A stretch of DNA of 64,000 bases from positions 806,001 to 870,000 of the forward strand of contig NZ_LN849456.1 in the NCBI RefSeq assembly GCF_900070355.1, read 5' to 3'. Below the pieces are notes generated by a model. That model ran no database searches. It saw only the letters and a program-made list of their open reading frames with translations, and was not told where the DNA came from. Below are positions 1 through 10,265 of the stretch, piece by piece. This DNA comes from Devriesea agamarum (GTDB lineage Bacteria; Actinomycetota; Actinomycetes; Actinomycetales; Dermabacteraceae). Made by a program: the position numbers and the translations under genes. The first letter of the stretch is position 1. Each line of letters begins with the position of its first letter.

Positions 1-415
1 CACTGAGTTCCGGGCTTGAATCAATCGTCCGCGACACGCGGAACAGTTCATCCTCGACCGTGCCCAGCGCATCCTCGCGTTCTGCTTTGAGTAACAGGCA
101 GGTGGCGCCGACGCATTCCAGCGCGTCGAGTAGGTCATCCTGCTGTGACCACCGCCGACGCACGAGCGCCAGGGTGAGGTCGAGAGCGACCGGGCAGACG
201 CGTCCTTCAAGGAGTTTTTGGGCTACGGATGCCTTGAGATCACCGTCGCGTCCGGAGTCGCTGAGCAGCCTCAGGAGGCGATTGGTGGAGTCGATCAGAC
301 TCGCAATCTCGAAAAGTTCCCGTCCGCAGGTGATCAGATCCGTGTCTGGTGCCGAAAGCACGGCATCGGCTTGGGACATCACCTGGTGGAGGGAATCAGC
401 GGATACTCCGCGCAT
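1..415 (-). CDS. atpH: ATP synthase F1 delta subunit, 3' part missing
   Basis: The minus strand is open from an ATG at 415 to the window edge, giving the N-terminal part (about 138 residues) of the F1 delta subunit, which joins the catalytic head to the peripheral stalk. The translated product is helical, and its order after atpB, atpE and atpF is the usual F-type operon order. The ATG was preferred over a GTG three bases upstream because the GAGGAG Shine-Dalgarno, lying just past the atpF stop, is better spaced for it. atpF stops ten bases upstream, so the two are probably co-translated. The C-terminal end and atpAGDC should lie left of this window. Confidence 0.9.
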   Translation of the reverse strand, partial: MRGVSADSLHQVMSQADAVLSAPDTDLITCGRELFEIASLIDSTNRLLRLLSDSGRDGDLKASVAQKLLEGRVCPVALDLTLALVRRRWSQQDDLLDALECVGATCLLLKAEREDALGTVEDELFRVSRTIDSSPELS

Positions 416-425
416 CACAAACTCC

Positions 426-1291
<866 letters not shown>

Positions 1292-1294
1292 CTA

Positions 1295-2104
1295 TCAGTG
1301 CTCGTCGGAGGTGGCCATCTGAATGTAGACCGCTGAGAGCATGGCAAAGATAAAGGCCTGGAGGATGGCAACGAAAATTTCAAAGCCGTAGATCCCCAGA
1401 GAAAGACCGAACGATAACGGTGACATAGCCTTCATCCACCAGGCTCCGAGTAAAAGCGCCTGGGACATTGAGACGAACACGGCGAGCATCATGTGCCCGG
1501 CAACCATGTTCGCAAGCAGACGGATAGTCAAAGATCCCCAACGGATCAACACAACCTGGAGAAATTCGATCGGGACCAGCAGCAGATAGATCGGCTTCGG
1601 CAGACCCGGGGGCATGGTCTCATGCTTGAGATAACCGGCCAGACCGTGCTTGCGCACACCGAAGTACACGTAGGTCACAAAGGTCCATAGAGCCAGGGCT
1701 AGCGGCATTCCGACTACAGATGTGCCCGCGATATTTAGGCCCGGCACCGCGCCGGACAGGTTCATCGCGAGGACCACAATGAAAATGGTGGTCAGCATGG
1801 GTGCGAAACGCTTACCCTCGCGGATACCGAGCACACCGACCACGATATTGCGGTCGACGAAATCCATCACGAGTTCCAGGGCGCTCTGTGCTTTACCGGG
1901 CACGAGCTTTGCTCTGGATGCGATGAGGCACAGCGTCACACATACCACGACCACTACGACGAGGCGGACGAGCTGGATCCGGTTGAACTCGAAGAAGGTT
2001 CCTTGACCGAAGATGGCCTCGGGGAAAAATTCCTTCAGAGTGGGAATGTGGAAAAACGAGTCACCTTCCGCGAGAAGGTGGGTCGCGACTGCTGGGGTGT
2101 TCAG
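1295..2104 (-). CDS. atpB: ATP synthase Fo subunit a, probable CTG start
   Basis: Subunit a forms the proton half-channels against the c-ring. The essential arginine is present in LTIRLLANMVAGH, and several hydrophobic helices follow. The first conventional start in frame is a GTG at 1954, but this would remove the conserved N-terminal segment containing KEFFPEAIFGQGTFFEFNR, which is encoded upstream in the same frame. No ATG, GTG or TTG exists in frame between 1955 and the stop at 2120-2122. A CTG at 2104 is preceded by GGGAG with six bases of spacing, giving 269 residues, a normal length for the family. The CTG start is therefore inferred; the product identity is secure. Confidence 0.85.
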   Translation of the reverse strand: MNTPAVATHLLAEGDSFFHIPTLKEFFPEAIFGQGTFFEFNRIQLVRLVVVVVVCVTLCLIASRAKLVPGKAQSALELVMDFVDRNIVVGVLGIREGKRFAPMLTTIFIVVLAMNLSGAVPGLNIAGTSVVGMPLALALWTFVTYVYFGVRKHGLAGYLKHETMPPGLPKPIYLLLVPIEFLQVVLIRWGSLTIRLLANMVAGHMMLAVFVSMSQALLLGAWWMKAMSPLSFGLSLGIYGFEIFVAILQAFIFAMLSAVYIQMATSDEH

Positions 2105-2435
2105 GTCGATCTCCCGGTCTCACGGCGTCCGACTCGTCCCTGAGGGGCGACCGGACGGCCTGTCGGTCGTCTGGGTTAGGTGATCATCCCGGAGGAACCA
2201 AGCAGGTCCACCGGTGGACGCGCGCGAAGAGACAGCCTCGTGCGCTGCGATCTTGGCCAGCTTAGCAGAAGTGCCGAATGATGATAGGGACCTTCCGACC
2301 AGTCGCTGGCGATCTCATCCCGCAGGACTTCCCGCAGGAATATGGATAACACAAAGAGATAAGACAGGCCGCACTTTTGGACGGTGACGACGACACTTTG
2401 GATGGCCTGATCAGCGCCGGCACGCGCAGGATGGA
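2105..2435. other. Intergenic gap upstream of atpB
   Basis: About 330 bases between atpI and atpB. Open frames here are shadows with no recognisable product. The stretch may carry the promoter or 5' leader of the main atp operon on the minus strand; no convincing -35/-10 pair can be called by eye. Confidence 0.4.
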
Positions 2436-2903
2436 TCAGCCTTCGACTTCCAACTGATGGCGCGAACGCACCAGCATCACCGCTTCCACAATGACCGTGC
2501 TGACCGCTCCGATTAACAACGCGATACCGATCCACGGACGCGAAAACACAGGGTTATCCTGCACGAGCAGAACTACCCCGATCACGATCACCATTTTCAG
2601 GGCCCAGGTTCCCATCACCGCTGCTGCGGTTGCCGACGGACTCGCCTGACGAGTTGTCCGCACCGTAAATACTGTGGGCGTCGTCATAACCAAGGCTAAG
2701 CCTGAGCCGATCAGCGCCCCGGTAACAGCCGAGGATGATGTCATCGCAGCCACAATCACGATCACGAGATCCAAGATCACGCCAATACCGATTGCGATCA
2801 GAACCGAACGCATCAGGAAGCGGTCATTGTCGGCCCGTCGGCGAGCGAGCCCGGGATCGATCACACGACCCGGGGGGCTGTCATTGGGCGTCGGAGCATT
2901 CAT
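2436..2903 (-). CDS. AtpI-like membrane protein of the ATP synthase operon
   Basis: About 155 residues with four hydrophobic segments after a short polar N-terminus, placed directly upstream of atpB. This matches the position and form of AtpI-like proteins, which in other bacteria help assemble the c-ring or move cations; sequence conservation in the family is low. The ATG at 2903 was chosen because GAGGA precedes it; earlier in-frame starts would run deep into the upstream gene. The start lies inside the 3' end of the wecA-like gene (23-base overlap), suggesting translational coupling. The same wecA-atpI-atpB order is known from mycobacteria. Confidence 0.75.
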   Translation of the reverse strand: MNAPTPNDSPPGRVIDPGLARRRADNDRFLMRSVLIAIGIGVILDLVIVIVAAMTSSSAVTGALIGSGLALVMTTPTVFTVRTTRQASPSATAAAVMGTWALKMVIVIGVVLLVQDNPVFSRPWIGIALLIGAVSTVIVEAVMLVRSRHQLEVEG

Positions 2904-4116
2904 GGCGTTCCTCGTCTCGGCGGTGGGTCTCATCCTGCGTTCCCGATGACACGTGCGAGGTTGCTGGCTGAGATAAAGGAGGTGACTCGCACTGCTGGGG
3001 CTCACGAGATTCTGCGCGAACAGCCCTGCGCCGCAACCGCGTCAACGGATCAATCGTCAAGACCACAGCAAATGCAATACCGACGGCCCAGAAAATCGCG
3101 GCATACGTGAACGGAACCAAGACTGGTAACAACAGCCCAATGGCCACAACTACCGTCCACAGGTACATGATGAGTGCAGCGCCGCGCTTGGAGTGCCCGA
3201 GAGCTAGCAACCGATGATGCAGATGCCGTTTATCGGGATGGAAAGGAGACTTCCCCGCTCCGACCCGTCTGACCACAGCGCTCGTAAAATCGAGGAACGG
3301 AATGAACATGACCCCGAGCGGCAACAGGATCGGAAGGAACTGGCCCACGAGGTCCGAAGTCTTCAATCGTCCAGGATCTACCTGGCCCGTCACCGTGATC
3401 GTTGAGGCTGCAAGCAACAGCCCGAGCAGCATTGAGCCGCTATCCCCCATGAAAATCCGGGCCCGATCAAAGTTGTGCGGCAAGAAACCTAAACAAGCCC
3501 CGATCATGACCGCGGTAATGAGTGTCGCCAGTGAGGAGTAGTCCTCGGCGCTGGCAGACCGGGTCAGATCGTACGCATAGAGGAAAAACGCGATACCACC
3601 GATTGCCATCACGCCCGCGGCAAGACCGTCCAGACCGTCCACAAAATTGACGGCATTCATGCATACGACGACCACGAGCACGGTCAAAATAAGTGAGCTG
3701 CGATACGACAGCAGGGTCACACCGCCCAGTGGCAGCGAGTAAATTTGAACACCCTGCCACGCCAACAACACGGCGGCGAGTACCTGACCTGCAAGCTTCG
3801 TCCACCAGTCGAGGTCCCATTTATCGTCGGCAGCCCCGAGCAGACACACCACGGTCGCCGCAGCGAGCACCGCCCATGGCTGCCCGGTCTGGGTGAACAG
3901 CCCATGCAAGAAGGGAACCTGGGAGGCCACCACCATGGCAGCGGCAACCCCGATCAGCATCGCTACTCCGCCGAGCCGAGGCGTCACCACAGTGTGCACA
4001 TCTCTTGCGCGCACAGCGGTCATAGCACCGATCCGCCGGGCAAGCAGGCGTGCGGCGGAGGTGGACAGATACGTCACCGCCGCCGATAAGACGAGCAAAA
4101 ACAGGTAGACCCTCAA
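2881..4116 (-). CDS. wecA: Polyprenyl-phosphate GlcNAc-1-phosphate transferase (WecA/TagO family)
   Basis: A polytopic membrane enzyme of 411 residues that starts cell-wall glycopolymer synthesis by moving a sugar-1-phosphate from a UDP-sugar to decaprenyl phosphate on the cytoplasmic face. Family signatures are visible: the acidic pair in GAADDKWD, the loop NAVNFVDGLDGLAAG, the FMGDSG motif and the HHRLL histidine motif. Many hydrophobic helices span residues 1-360, followed by a polar Arg/Glu/Ser-rich tail. Translation begins with TTG at 4116, overlapping the stop of sua5 by four bases. The sugar specificity is inferred from the family and from the mycobacterial neighbour order. Confidence 0.9.
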   Translation of the reverse strand: MRVYLFLLVLSAAVTYLSTSAARLLARRIGAMTAVRARDVHTVVTPRLGGVAMLIGVAAAMVVASQVPFLHGLFTQTGQPWAVLAAATVVCLLGAADDKWDLDWWTKLAGQVLAAVLLAWQGVQIYSLPLGGVTLLSYRSSLILTVLVVVVCMNAVNFVDGLDGLAAGVMAIGGIAFFLYAYDLTRSASAEDYSSLATLITAVMIGACLGFLPHNFDRARIFMGDSGSMLLGLLLAASTITVTGQVDPGRLKTSDLVGQFLPILLPLGVMFIPFLDFTSAVVRRVGAGKSPFHPDKRHLHHRLLALGHSKRGAALIMYLWTVVVAIGLLLPVLVPFTYAAIFWAVGIAFAVVLTIDPLTRLRRRAVRAESREPQQCESPPLSQPATSHVSSGTQDETHRRDEERHECSDAQ

Positions 4117-5267
4117 GGCCGCGCGGCTCCGTGGTGACGAGTGGTATCGGTCTCTGAGGCATCATCGGCCGCACCGATCAGATCGGCTGCCGCCGGGTCC
4201 TGCTCAGAGGGAAGTGACGGTTTAGATCCAGAGCCTTCGGGGGCTGCATCAACAGGCACACTCGCATCAACAGGCGCACTCGCATCAACGGCCTTACTGG
4301 CTTCAGGTGCGGTAGTGGCAGCCCCCTCAGAACCCTCATCGCCCTGTTCTTCGGTGCTGGTCGGGCTCTCGGTGCCTGCTGAGCTATCCGCAGTAACCGA
4401 TTCACCCGGGGTCGGCGAATCACTTAGAGCCGGGGCCTCCGGGCTCGTGTGCGCTTCCTGGACCGGTGCTTGGTCAGCATCCGAGCCCGCGATCGACTCG
4501 GCACTCTGGTCAGCATTATCGAGGGCAGCATTGTCAGGGGTGGCGTTGTCGGGGGTGGCCTCGCCATCGGTAGCGTTATCAGAGGCCGGACCACCGGATT
4601 CAACGACCTGCTCAGGTTCCGGTTCGGGCGATGCGAAAATATCACCGATTTTCTCGACGATCTGTTCCCGAGTGAGCACACCAGCTCGCACGATCTCCGG
4701 CGGAGTCACCGTGGCATCAATAATGGTGGACGGCTCCCCCAACGCGCTGGGCCCGCCATCCAGATACACCTCAACCTCGTCGCCGAGCTGGGTCGCCGCA
4801 TCCAAAATAGTGGTCGCTGCCGACTTTCCACTGCGGTTAGCACTGGAGACGGCCAATGGCCCGGTGCGGCGCAGAAGCTCGAGGGCGACTTCATGGTCAG
4901 GCATGCGCAATGCCACAGTCCCCTTGGTATCCCCCAGATCCCAGGTCAGACTCGGTTGGGCAGACAAAATAATCGTCAGTCCCCCGGGCCAAAACGCTTC
5001 CGCAAGACGTTCAATGTCCTCGGGAATGTCGCGCGCCAGCGCATGCAACACGGCGATATCTCCGACGAGAACCGGCGGCGGCATATTGCGACCCCGTCCC
5101 TTCGCTGCCAACAGCCGATGGACAGCGTCTGCGTCAAAGGCATCTGCGCCGATCCCATAGACCGTGTCGGTTGGCAACACAATGAGTTGGCCACCGCTTA
5201 CAGCCTCGGTTGCCGCGTCGAGAGCGGTCGTACGGCTCTCTGCTTGGGTGCAGTCATATACGCTCAC
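4113..5267 (-). CDS. sua5: L-threonylcarbamoyladenylate synthase with long acidic C-terminal tail
   Basis: Residues 1 to about 210 form a YrdC/Sua5 domain that makes threonylcarbamoyl-AMP from threonine, bicarbonate and ATP for the t6A37 tRNA modification; TsaD, the partner acting later, is encoded at 18.4 kb. Motifs include LPTDTVYGIGADA, KGRGRNMPPPVLV and AVSSANRSGKSA. The remaining 170 residues are a low-complexity Ala/Ser/Pro/Asp/Glu tail with short repeats (DNATPDNAALDNAD; VDASAPVDASVPVDA), unlike the usual Sua5 C-terminal domain. The start is GTG at 5267, five bases after the prmC stop. Confidence 0.92.
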   Translation of the reverse strand: MSVYDCTQAESRTTALDAATEAVSGGQLIVLPTDTVYGIGADAFDADAVHRLLAAKGRGRNMPPPVLVGDIAVLHALARDIPEDIERLAEAFWPGGLTIILSAQPSLTWDLGDTKGTVALRMPDHEVALELLRRTGPLAVSSANRSGKSAATTILDAATQLGDEVEVYLDGGPSALGEPSTIIDATVTPPEIVRAGVLTREQIVEKIGDIFASPEPEPEQVVESGGPASDNATDGEATPDNATPDNAALDNADQSAESIAGSDADQAPVQEAHTSPEAPALSDSPTPGESVTADSSAGTESPTSTEEQGDEGSEGAATTAPEASKAVDASAPVDASVPVDAAPEGSGSKPSLPSEQDPAAADLIGAADDASETDTTRHHGAARP

Positions 5268-5272
5268 GTCGC

Positions 5273-6190
5273 TCAGTTTCTCACCTTTAATGTGCTGGGC
5301 GCATCATCAGTCCTTAGAGGTGATGTTTCCCCTCCTCGATGCGCCACCACGAAACGGTCACGACCGCTGAGGTCCACAGCGGTGCGGATATCTTCAAACC
5401 CCCCGATGCGCTCAAGCAGATCCCGGGCGGCCTCGCCTTGGACGTCGGCGTGTTCCATCACGAAGAGACCACCGGGCCTGAGCACATTAGCTGCCACAGC
5501 CATAACGTGAGCTGGAACCCACAGCCCGTCATGTCCGCCGCCAAACAATGCCCGATGCGGATCGTGCCGGATGACCTCAGCGTCAACAGGGACCTGTCCA
5601 GGAGGAATATACGGCGGGTTCGACACCACGACATCGGCATTTGCGAGCTGAGCCACAAGCTCTCCGCGGGCTGAGGTGCCGGCAACATCGGCCTGCACGA
5701 CCCGAAATCTCGATGGATTAGCCACTCGCTGAAGATTCTCACGAGCTAAATCGGCAGCTAGAGCATCCATCTCGACTGCAATGACCTGTGCCTCAGGGAA
5801 CTCATCGAGCAGGGCAGCCGCCAAAGCGCCGCTTCCTGTGCATAGATCAATGACCCTACGACAAGGTCCGTCGTAGGCATGGACGAGATCAATCGCAACC
5901 TCGGTTTCCGGGCGGGGAATGAACACACCCGGACGAACCATCAGCTCAAGCCGCCGAAACGGAGCACTGCCCAGGATGAGCTGTAACGGCTCGCGCGCTT
6001 CCCGGCGCATCAGCAGCGGCTCCAGGCTCTCACCCAGATCTGAGGGAACATCATCAACCAGCACCAACGGTCCCTGCGCACCAAGCGCGTGGGTCAAAAT
6101 CATCCGTGCATCGACCGCCGGGGAGGGCACACCAGCAGCGTCCAATCGAGCGGTCGCCTCCGCCAGTGCGGCGCGAAGAAGAGGGTGCAT
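5273..6190 (-). CDS. prmC: Release-factor glutamine N5-methyltransferase
   Basis: An SAM-dependent class I methyltransferase of 305 residues that methylates the Gln of the GGQ motif in peptide-chain release factors. The N-terminal helical domain is followed by the SAM-binding region VIDLCTGSGALAAALL and the catalytic VVSNPPYIP motif that binds the target glutamine. It lies just downstream of prfA, its substrate, 80 bases away on the same strand, and is followed by sua5. This prfA-prmC-sua5 order is common in actinobacteria. The ATG at 6190 gives a normal N-terminus, although the Shine-Dalgarno is weak. Confidence 0.95.
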   Translation of the reverse strand: MHPLLRAALAEATARLDAAGVPSPAVDARMILTHALGAQGPLVLVDDVPSDLGESLEPLLMRREAREPLQLILGSAPFRRLELMVRPGVFIPRPETEVAIDLVHAYDGPCRRVIDLCTGSGALAAALLDEFPEAQVIAVEMDALAADLARENLQRVANPSRFRVVQADVAGTSARGELVAQLANADVVVSNPPYIPPGQVPVDAEVIRHDPHRALFGGGHDGLWVPAHVMAVAANVLRPGGLFVMEHADVQGEAARDLLERIGGFEDIRTAVDLSGRDRFVVAHRGGETSPLRTDDAPSTLKVRN

Positions 6191-6270
6191 CCGGTCAGAT
6201 TCCTTTACCCGTAGCGACGATCAGCGAGTCCGAAAGCCGCTGTTGCGCATAACCTGGTTCTCATATCGCG

Positions 6271-7368
6271 TCAGTCAGTCGCAGACGCGAGCCGAGCTTC
6301 CCGTTCCGCAGCAACACACGATGAGATGACATCGTCTAGAGCGCCGTCAAGCACCTGGTTGAGATTGTTTGCCTTATACCCGGTGCGGTGGTCACTGATC
6401 CGATTTTCGGGATAGTTGTAGGTGCGGATGCGCTCTGAGCGGTCAACCGTGCGCACCTGTGCCCGCCGAGTGGCAGATGCTTCGGCCTCTTCCTCCGCTC
6501 GGCGAGCATCTAAAAGACGCGACCGTAGGATTCGCAATGCTGCTTCTTTATTTTGCAGCTGACTCTTTTCGTTTTGGCAGGACACCACAAGCCCCGTCGG
6601 CAGATGCGTGATGCGCACAGCCGAATCCGTGGTGTTCACGCTCTGGCCGCCAGGACCAGAGGACCGAAACACATCTATCCGGAGGTTGGCCGGCGCCATT
6701 TCTTCCGCGAGCAGCTCATTTTCATCCATGGCATCGGCCTCGGGAACCACCAACACACCGACCGCGGAGGTGTGAATGCGGCCTGAGGATTCAGTCACCG
6801 GCACCCGCTGGACCCGGTGCACCCCACCCTCATGTTTAAGATGCGCCCATACTCCTTCGGCTGGCGTCGGGGTTCCGGGGGCTTTAATCGCCACTGCGGC
6901 ATCCTTAATTCCGCCGAGGTCGCTAATCGTCGAGGTGAGCACATCCACTCCCCACCCCTTAGATTCGGCATAGGCCCGGTACATGCGCAACATGTCGGCG
7001 GCAAAGAGCGCCGATTCTTCCCCGCCTGCGCCCGCTTTAATTTCTAAAATCACGTCACGGGCATCATCAATGTCGCGGGGGGCAAGCAATTCTTCCAGCG
7101 CCGTTTCGAGGTCGCCCACCCGAACCTCCAGCTCCCGCGCCTCCTGGGCGAACTCACCCCCACCATCTTCGCCCGCAAGCTCCTGAGCTGCCGCTAGGTC
7201 ATCCTTCGCGCGGGCGAGCTCATCTCGGGCGCGCACGATCTGGGTGAGCTGAGCGTAGCGGCGTGACAGGGCACGCGCGCGGGCAGTGTCAGCGTGCACA
7301 GCAGGATCCGCAAGCTGCTTTTCGAGGTCGGCATGCTCAGCTAGCAATGGCGCAAGTGAATCGGTCAC
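6271..7368 (-). CDS. prfA: Peptide chain release factor 1
   Basis: A 365-residue class I release factor recognising UAA and UAG. The GGQ catalytic motif is in [16 protein letters not shown]. The RF1-type tripeptide PVT in [14 protein letters not shown] marks it as RF1 rather than RF2, as does the absence of a programmed frameshift. The start is GTG at 7368 with a GGAGGG Shine-Dalgarno. Downstream is prmC, which would methylate the GGQ glutamine; upstream is rpmE with a hairpin between them. Confidence 0.97.
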   Translation of the reverse strand: MTDSLAPLLAEHADLEKQLADPAVHADTARARALSRRYAQLTQIVRARDELARAKDDLAAAQELAGEDGGGEFAQEARELEVRVGDLETALEELLAPRDIDDARDVILEIKAGAGGEESALFAADMLRMYRAYAESKGWGVDVLTSTISDLGGIKDAAVAIKAPGTPTPAEGVWAHLKHEGGVHRVQRVPVTESSGRIHTSAVGVLVVPEADAMDENELLAEEMAPANLRIDVFRSSGPGGQSVNTTDSAVRITHLPTGLVVSCQNEKSQLQNKEAALRILRSRLLDARRAEEEAEASATRRAQVRTVDRSERIRTYNYPENRISDHRTGYKANNLNQVLDGALDDVISSCVAAEREARLASATD

Positions 7369-7440
7369 AAAGACCCTCCGAGAATTCGTGGTGGTATATA
7401 GCCCTGATTACGTGGGGACAACAGGTACGCGGATACAGCA

Positions 7441-7483
7441 ACGGCGCCGGCGCCGCGATAAAGGTTCGCGGAGCCGGCGCCGT
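7441..7483 (-). terminator. GC-rich hairpin after rpmE
   Basis: Perfect 11-base arms (ACGGCGCCGGC at 7441 and GCCGGCGCCGT ending at 7483), with further inner pairing of CCGCG and CGCGG. It lies directly downstream of rpmE on the minus strand. No clear T-run follows, so it may be a weak terminator, a Rho-assisted end or a processing hairpin between rpmE and prfA. Confidence 0.55.
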
Positions 7484-7491
7484 CGGAAAAG

Positions 7492-7710
7492 CTATTTGGC
7501 GGCTTTCTTTTTGCCGTAGCGGGCCTCGAAACGGGCCACGCGGCCACCGGTGTCAAGAATCTTCTGCTTACCGGTGTAGAACGGGTGGCAGGCCGAGCAC
7601 ACTTCGGTGTTGATTCGACCATTGGCCTTGGTGCTGTGCGTGGTGAACGTGTTCCCGCAGGTGCAGGTCACGGTCGTCTCCACGTACTGGGGGTGAACGT
7701 CCTTCTTCAC
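7492..7710 (-). CDS. rpmE: 50S ribosomal protein bL31, zinc-binding form
   Basis: A 72-residue L31 of the C+ type. The zinc ligands are in TCTCGN near the N-terminus and in [14 protein letters not shown]. The GTG at 7710 is taken as the start because AAGGAGA lies five bases upstream and the product then begins with the family-typical KKDVHPQY; a longer open frame reaches 7776 without a better site. It sits between rho and prfA, as in many Gram-positive genomes. The C+ form suggests that a zinc-free paralog might exist elsewhere for zinc shortage. Confidence 0.95.
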   Translation of the reverse strand: MKKDVHPQYVETTVTCTCGNTFTTHSTKANGRINTEVCSACHPFYTGKQKILDTGGRVARFEARYGKKKAAK

Positions 7711-7900
7711 GTGTGTCTCCTTAGGTGATGGGGCCGCTGGGTCGCCGCGCCGACGCGCCGCGTGAACCAGAACCACAGGTCAGTTTGCCAGAGCAAAGAC
7801 TCCACGGCGACCCTTCCCTCAAGATGGTGATCAACTCATCACGCATCCTGGGAAAGGGTTCACCCGTAAGCCCCTGACAACCTGAATGCTCCCGATCAGA

Positions 7901-9964
7901 TCAGTCGTTGTTACCGCGTCCGGGAACCGGCGTCGTTTTTTGCACGGTCACCAAGAATTCAGTATTGGACTGAGTTTTTTTAATGCGTTCCAGCAGAAGC
8001 TCAAGTGCCTGCTGCTGTTCCAGAGCAGACAGCACCCGGCGAAGTTTCCACATAATGGCGAGCTCTTCGCGGCCCATCAGTGCTTCTTCGCGACGCGTAC
8101 CCGAGGCGTTGACATCGACCGCCGGGAAGATCCGTCGATCCGCCAAACGGCGATCGAGTTTCAGCTCCATATTGCCGGTGCCCTTAAATTCCTCGAAGAT
8201 CACTTCGTCCATCTTCGAGCCGGTTTCTACCAGCGCGGTAGCAAGAATGGTCAGCGATCCACCATGCTCAACATTGCGGGCCGCGCCAAAGAATCGTTTG
8301 GGCGGGTACAGCGCCGAGGAATCCACACCGCCGGACAAGATACGGCCCGAGGCGGGAGCTGCGAGGTTGTAAGCACGCCCAAGACGGGTAATGGAGTCAA
8401 GCAGAACCACTACATCGCGGCCCATTTCCACCAGACGCTTTGCCCGTTCAATCGCCAATTCAGCGACGGTCGTGTGGTCATCGGCTGGGCGGTCAAAGGT
8501 GGAGGCGATGACCTCACCTTTCACGGTCCGCTGCATATCGGTGACTTCCTCGGGGCGCTCATCCACGAGTACCACCATCAGGTGCACCTCGGGGTTGTTT
8601 TCCGCGATGGAGTCTGCAATCTGCTGCAGGATAATTGTTTTACCGGTTTTCGGCGGCGCCACAATCAAACCGCGCTGGCCTTTACCAATCGGAGAGACCA
8701 GGTCGATCACCCGGGGAGTGATGTTTGACGGGTTTCTTTCTAACCGCAACCGTTCATCCGGGTATAGCGGGGTGAGCTTAGAAAACTCCACCCGCTGGCG
8801 CACCTGCTCAGGAGCCAGCCCATTGACGGTGTCCACCCGCACCAAAGCCGCAAACTTTTGGTGCTTTCCACCACCCTGGTTTTGAGACTCACCATCTCGG
8901 GGGGCCTTTACCTGGCCGGTGATGGCATCTCCCTTGCGCAGACCAGCTTTGCGCACCTGGTTCATGGAGACGTACACATCGCTCGGGCCGGGCAGATACC
9001 CAGTGGTGCGCACGAATGCGTAGTTGTCGCGGATATCGAGGATGCCAGCGACGCCCATCAGAACGTCGCCCTCGCGTACATCCTCATCGGTTTCGGGCAG
9101 GTTATCGCCCCGGCCACGCCGTTTGCGATCGCGTCGGTTGCGCGAGCGGCGACCACCGCGACGATCATCGTCGTCGTCCGGCCCGGTGCCAGCCTGGCGG
9201 CGATCAAAGCGCTGTCCGGTGCGCTGCTCGTCGCGATCTTCGGAACGTTTACGCTGGTCGCGGTTCGACACCGGCAATTCGATGTCCTCAATGCGTTGGG
9301 GACGCTGGCGCTGGTCCCGTGCGGGGGGCAAATCTATTTGGATAGCGCCGCGGTTCCCCTGGTCTAAGCCAGATTCTGAGCGTTCCGTGCGTTCCGAACG
9401 CTCAGTCCGTTCGCCACGCTCGGTCCGTTCTCCTCGCTCAGCACGGTCGTAGCGCTGTGAACGGTCTGAGGCGCGGCGACGGTCCCCATCGCGGTCAGAG
9501 TAGCGGCGCGGCGAGCGCTCAGACTCCTGACGTTCACCGCGTTCCGAGGACTCGGCGCGCTCCGGACGCTCCGCCCTCGGGCTACGCCCCTGGGACGAGG
9601 AAGAGTCCTCAGTGCGGTCCGCACGGGAGGTACGGTCGGAGTCTTTCGCCGGTTGCGCCGAAGTGTCGCGAGATACCGGCGACGACGCTGACGTCGAGTC
9701 AGCAGATGAATTCTCACGGGTGCTTCGGGGGGTTGACGACGCAGACCGCTCCTTTGAGGCGGCCTCACTCGCCCGACGTGCAGCAAGCGACGCACTGTAG
9801 GCGGCAGCTCGCGCATGGGCGTTGCGAATTTCGTCGATGAGCTCTCCCTTGCGGAAGCGCCTTACCCCTTTAATACCGAGCGAGGTCGCAATAGATTGAA
9901 GTGCGGGAAGCTTGAGGGATGCGAGGTCGTTCCCGTCAGCCGACGCAGATTTGGTGTCGGTCAC
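7901..9964 (-). CDS. rho: Transcription termination factor Rho with long N-terminal insertion
   Basis: A 687-residue Rho hexameric RNA helicase. The N-terminal Rho_N helix bundle (about residues 10-50, [18 protein letters not shown]) is followed by a roughly 230-residue disordered insert very rich in Arg, Ser, Asp and Glu, with [20 protein letters not shown] repeats. The RNA-binding cold-shock fold follows from about residue 300, then the ATPase core with the P-loop in [14 protein letters not shown] and [14 protein letters not shown]. Large charged inserts here are known in actinobacterial Rho and extend RNA binding. The start is GTG at 9964 after AAAGGA. The gene is flanked by thrB and rpmE. 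Confidence 0.96.
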   Translation of the reverse strand: MTDTKSASADGNDLASLKLPALQSIATSLGIKGVRRFRKGELIDEIRNAHARAAAYSASLAARRASEAASKERSASSTPRSTRENSSADSTSASSPVSRDTSAQPAKDSDRTSRADRTEDSSSSQGRSPRAERPERAESSERGERQESERSPRRYSDRDGDRRRASDRSQRYDRAERGERTERGERTERSERTERSESGLDQGNRGAIQIDLPPARDQRQRPQRIEDIELPVSNRDQRKRSEDRDEQRTGQRFDRRQAGTGPDDDDDRRGGRRSRNRRDRKRRGRGDNLPETDEDVREGDVLMGVAGILDIRDNYAFVRTTGYLPGPSDVYVSMNQVRKAGLRKGDAITGQVKAPRDGESQNQGGGKHQKFAALVRVDTVNGLAPEQVRQRVEFSKLTPLYPDERLRLERNPSNITPRVIDLVSPIGKGQRGLIVAPPKTGKTIILQQIADSIAENNPEVHLMVVLVDERPEEVTDMQRTVKGEVIASTFDRPADDHTTVAELAIERAKRLVEMGRDVVVLLDSITRLGRAYNLAAPASGRILSGGVDSSALYPPKRFFGAARNVEHGGSLTILATALVETGSKMDEVIFEEFKGTGNMELKLDRRLADRRIFPAVDVNASGTRREEALMGREELAIMWKLRRVLSALEQQQALELLLERIKKTQSNTEFLVTVQKTTPVPGRGNND

Positions 9965-10265
9965 CAGGTGTCCTTTCCTGTCAGACCCTTAAGTCTGCGG
10001 GGATGGAAGATGCGTGATGGTGCGTCGACGTCGACCCCGATCTCAAGGCCTGGCCTGCGTTAGTCGTGCGATACGATCTCGCGGGCAAAGGGCACTGCCA
10101 TCGGAAGGTTCGAAGAGATCCTCACGGAACTGGTCCATCGCTCTGACGCCCATCATTGATGACGGAGTTTCGGGAGAGACCGAGTTGCTGGGGACGACGG
10201 TTCTTCGTAGGAACCGGACGCATGGAAAGGTTAGCACACAGCAGCAGGGAACGGTCTGATAGCAA
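9965..10265. other. Intergenic gap between thrB and rho
   Basis: About 300 bases without a credible gene on either strand. It probably holds the rho promoter and a long untranslated leader on the minus strand; in other bacteria rho is autoregulated through such a leader, but no specific element can be recognised here. Confidence 0.4.

Noticed and set aside
4449..5510. 353-residue plus-strand frame opposite sua5/prmC
   Set aside because: Antisense shadow of two well-identified genes; no family features.
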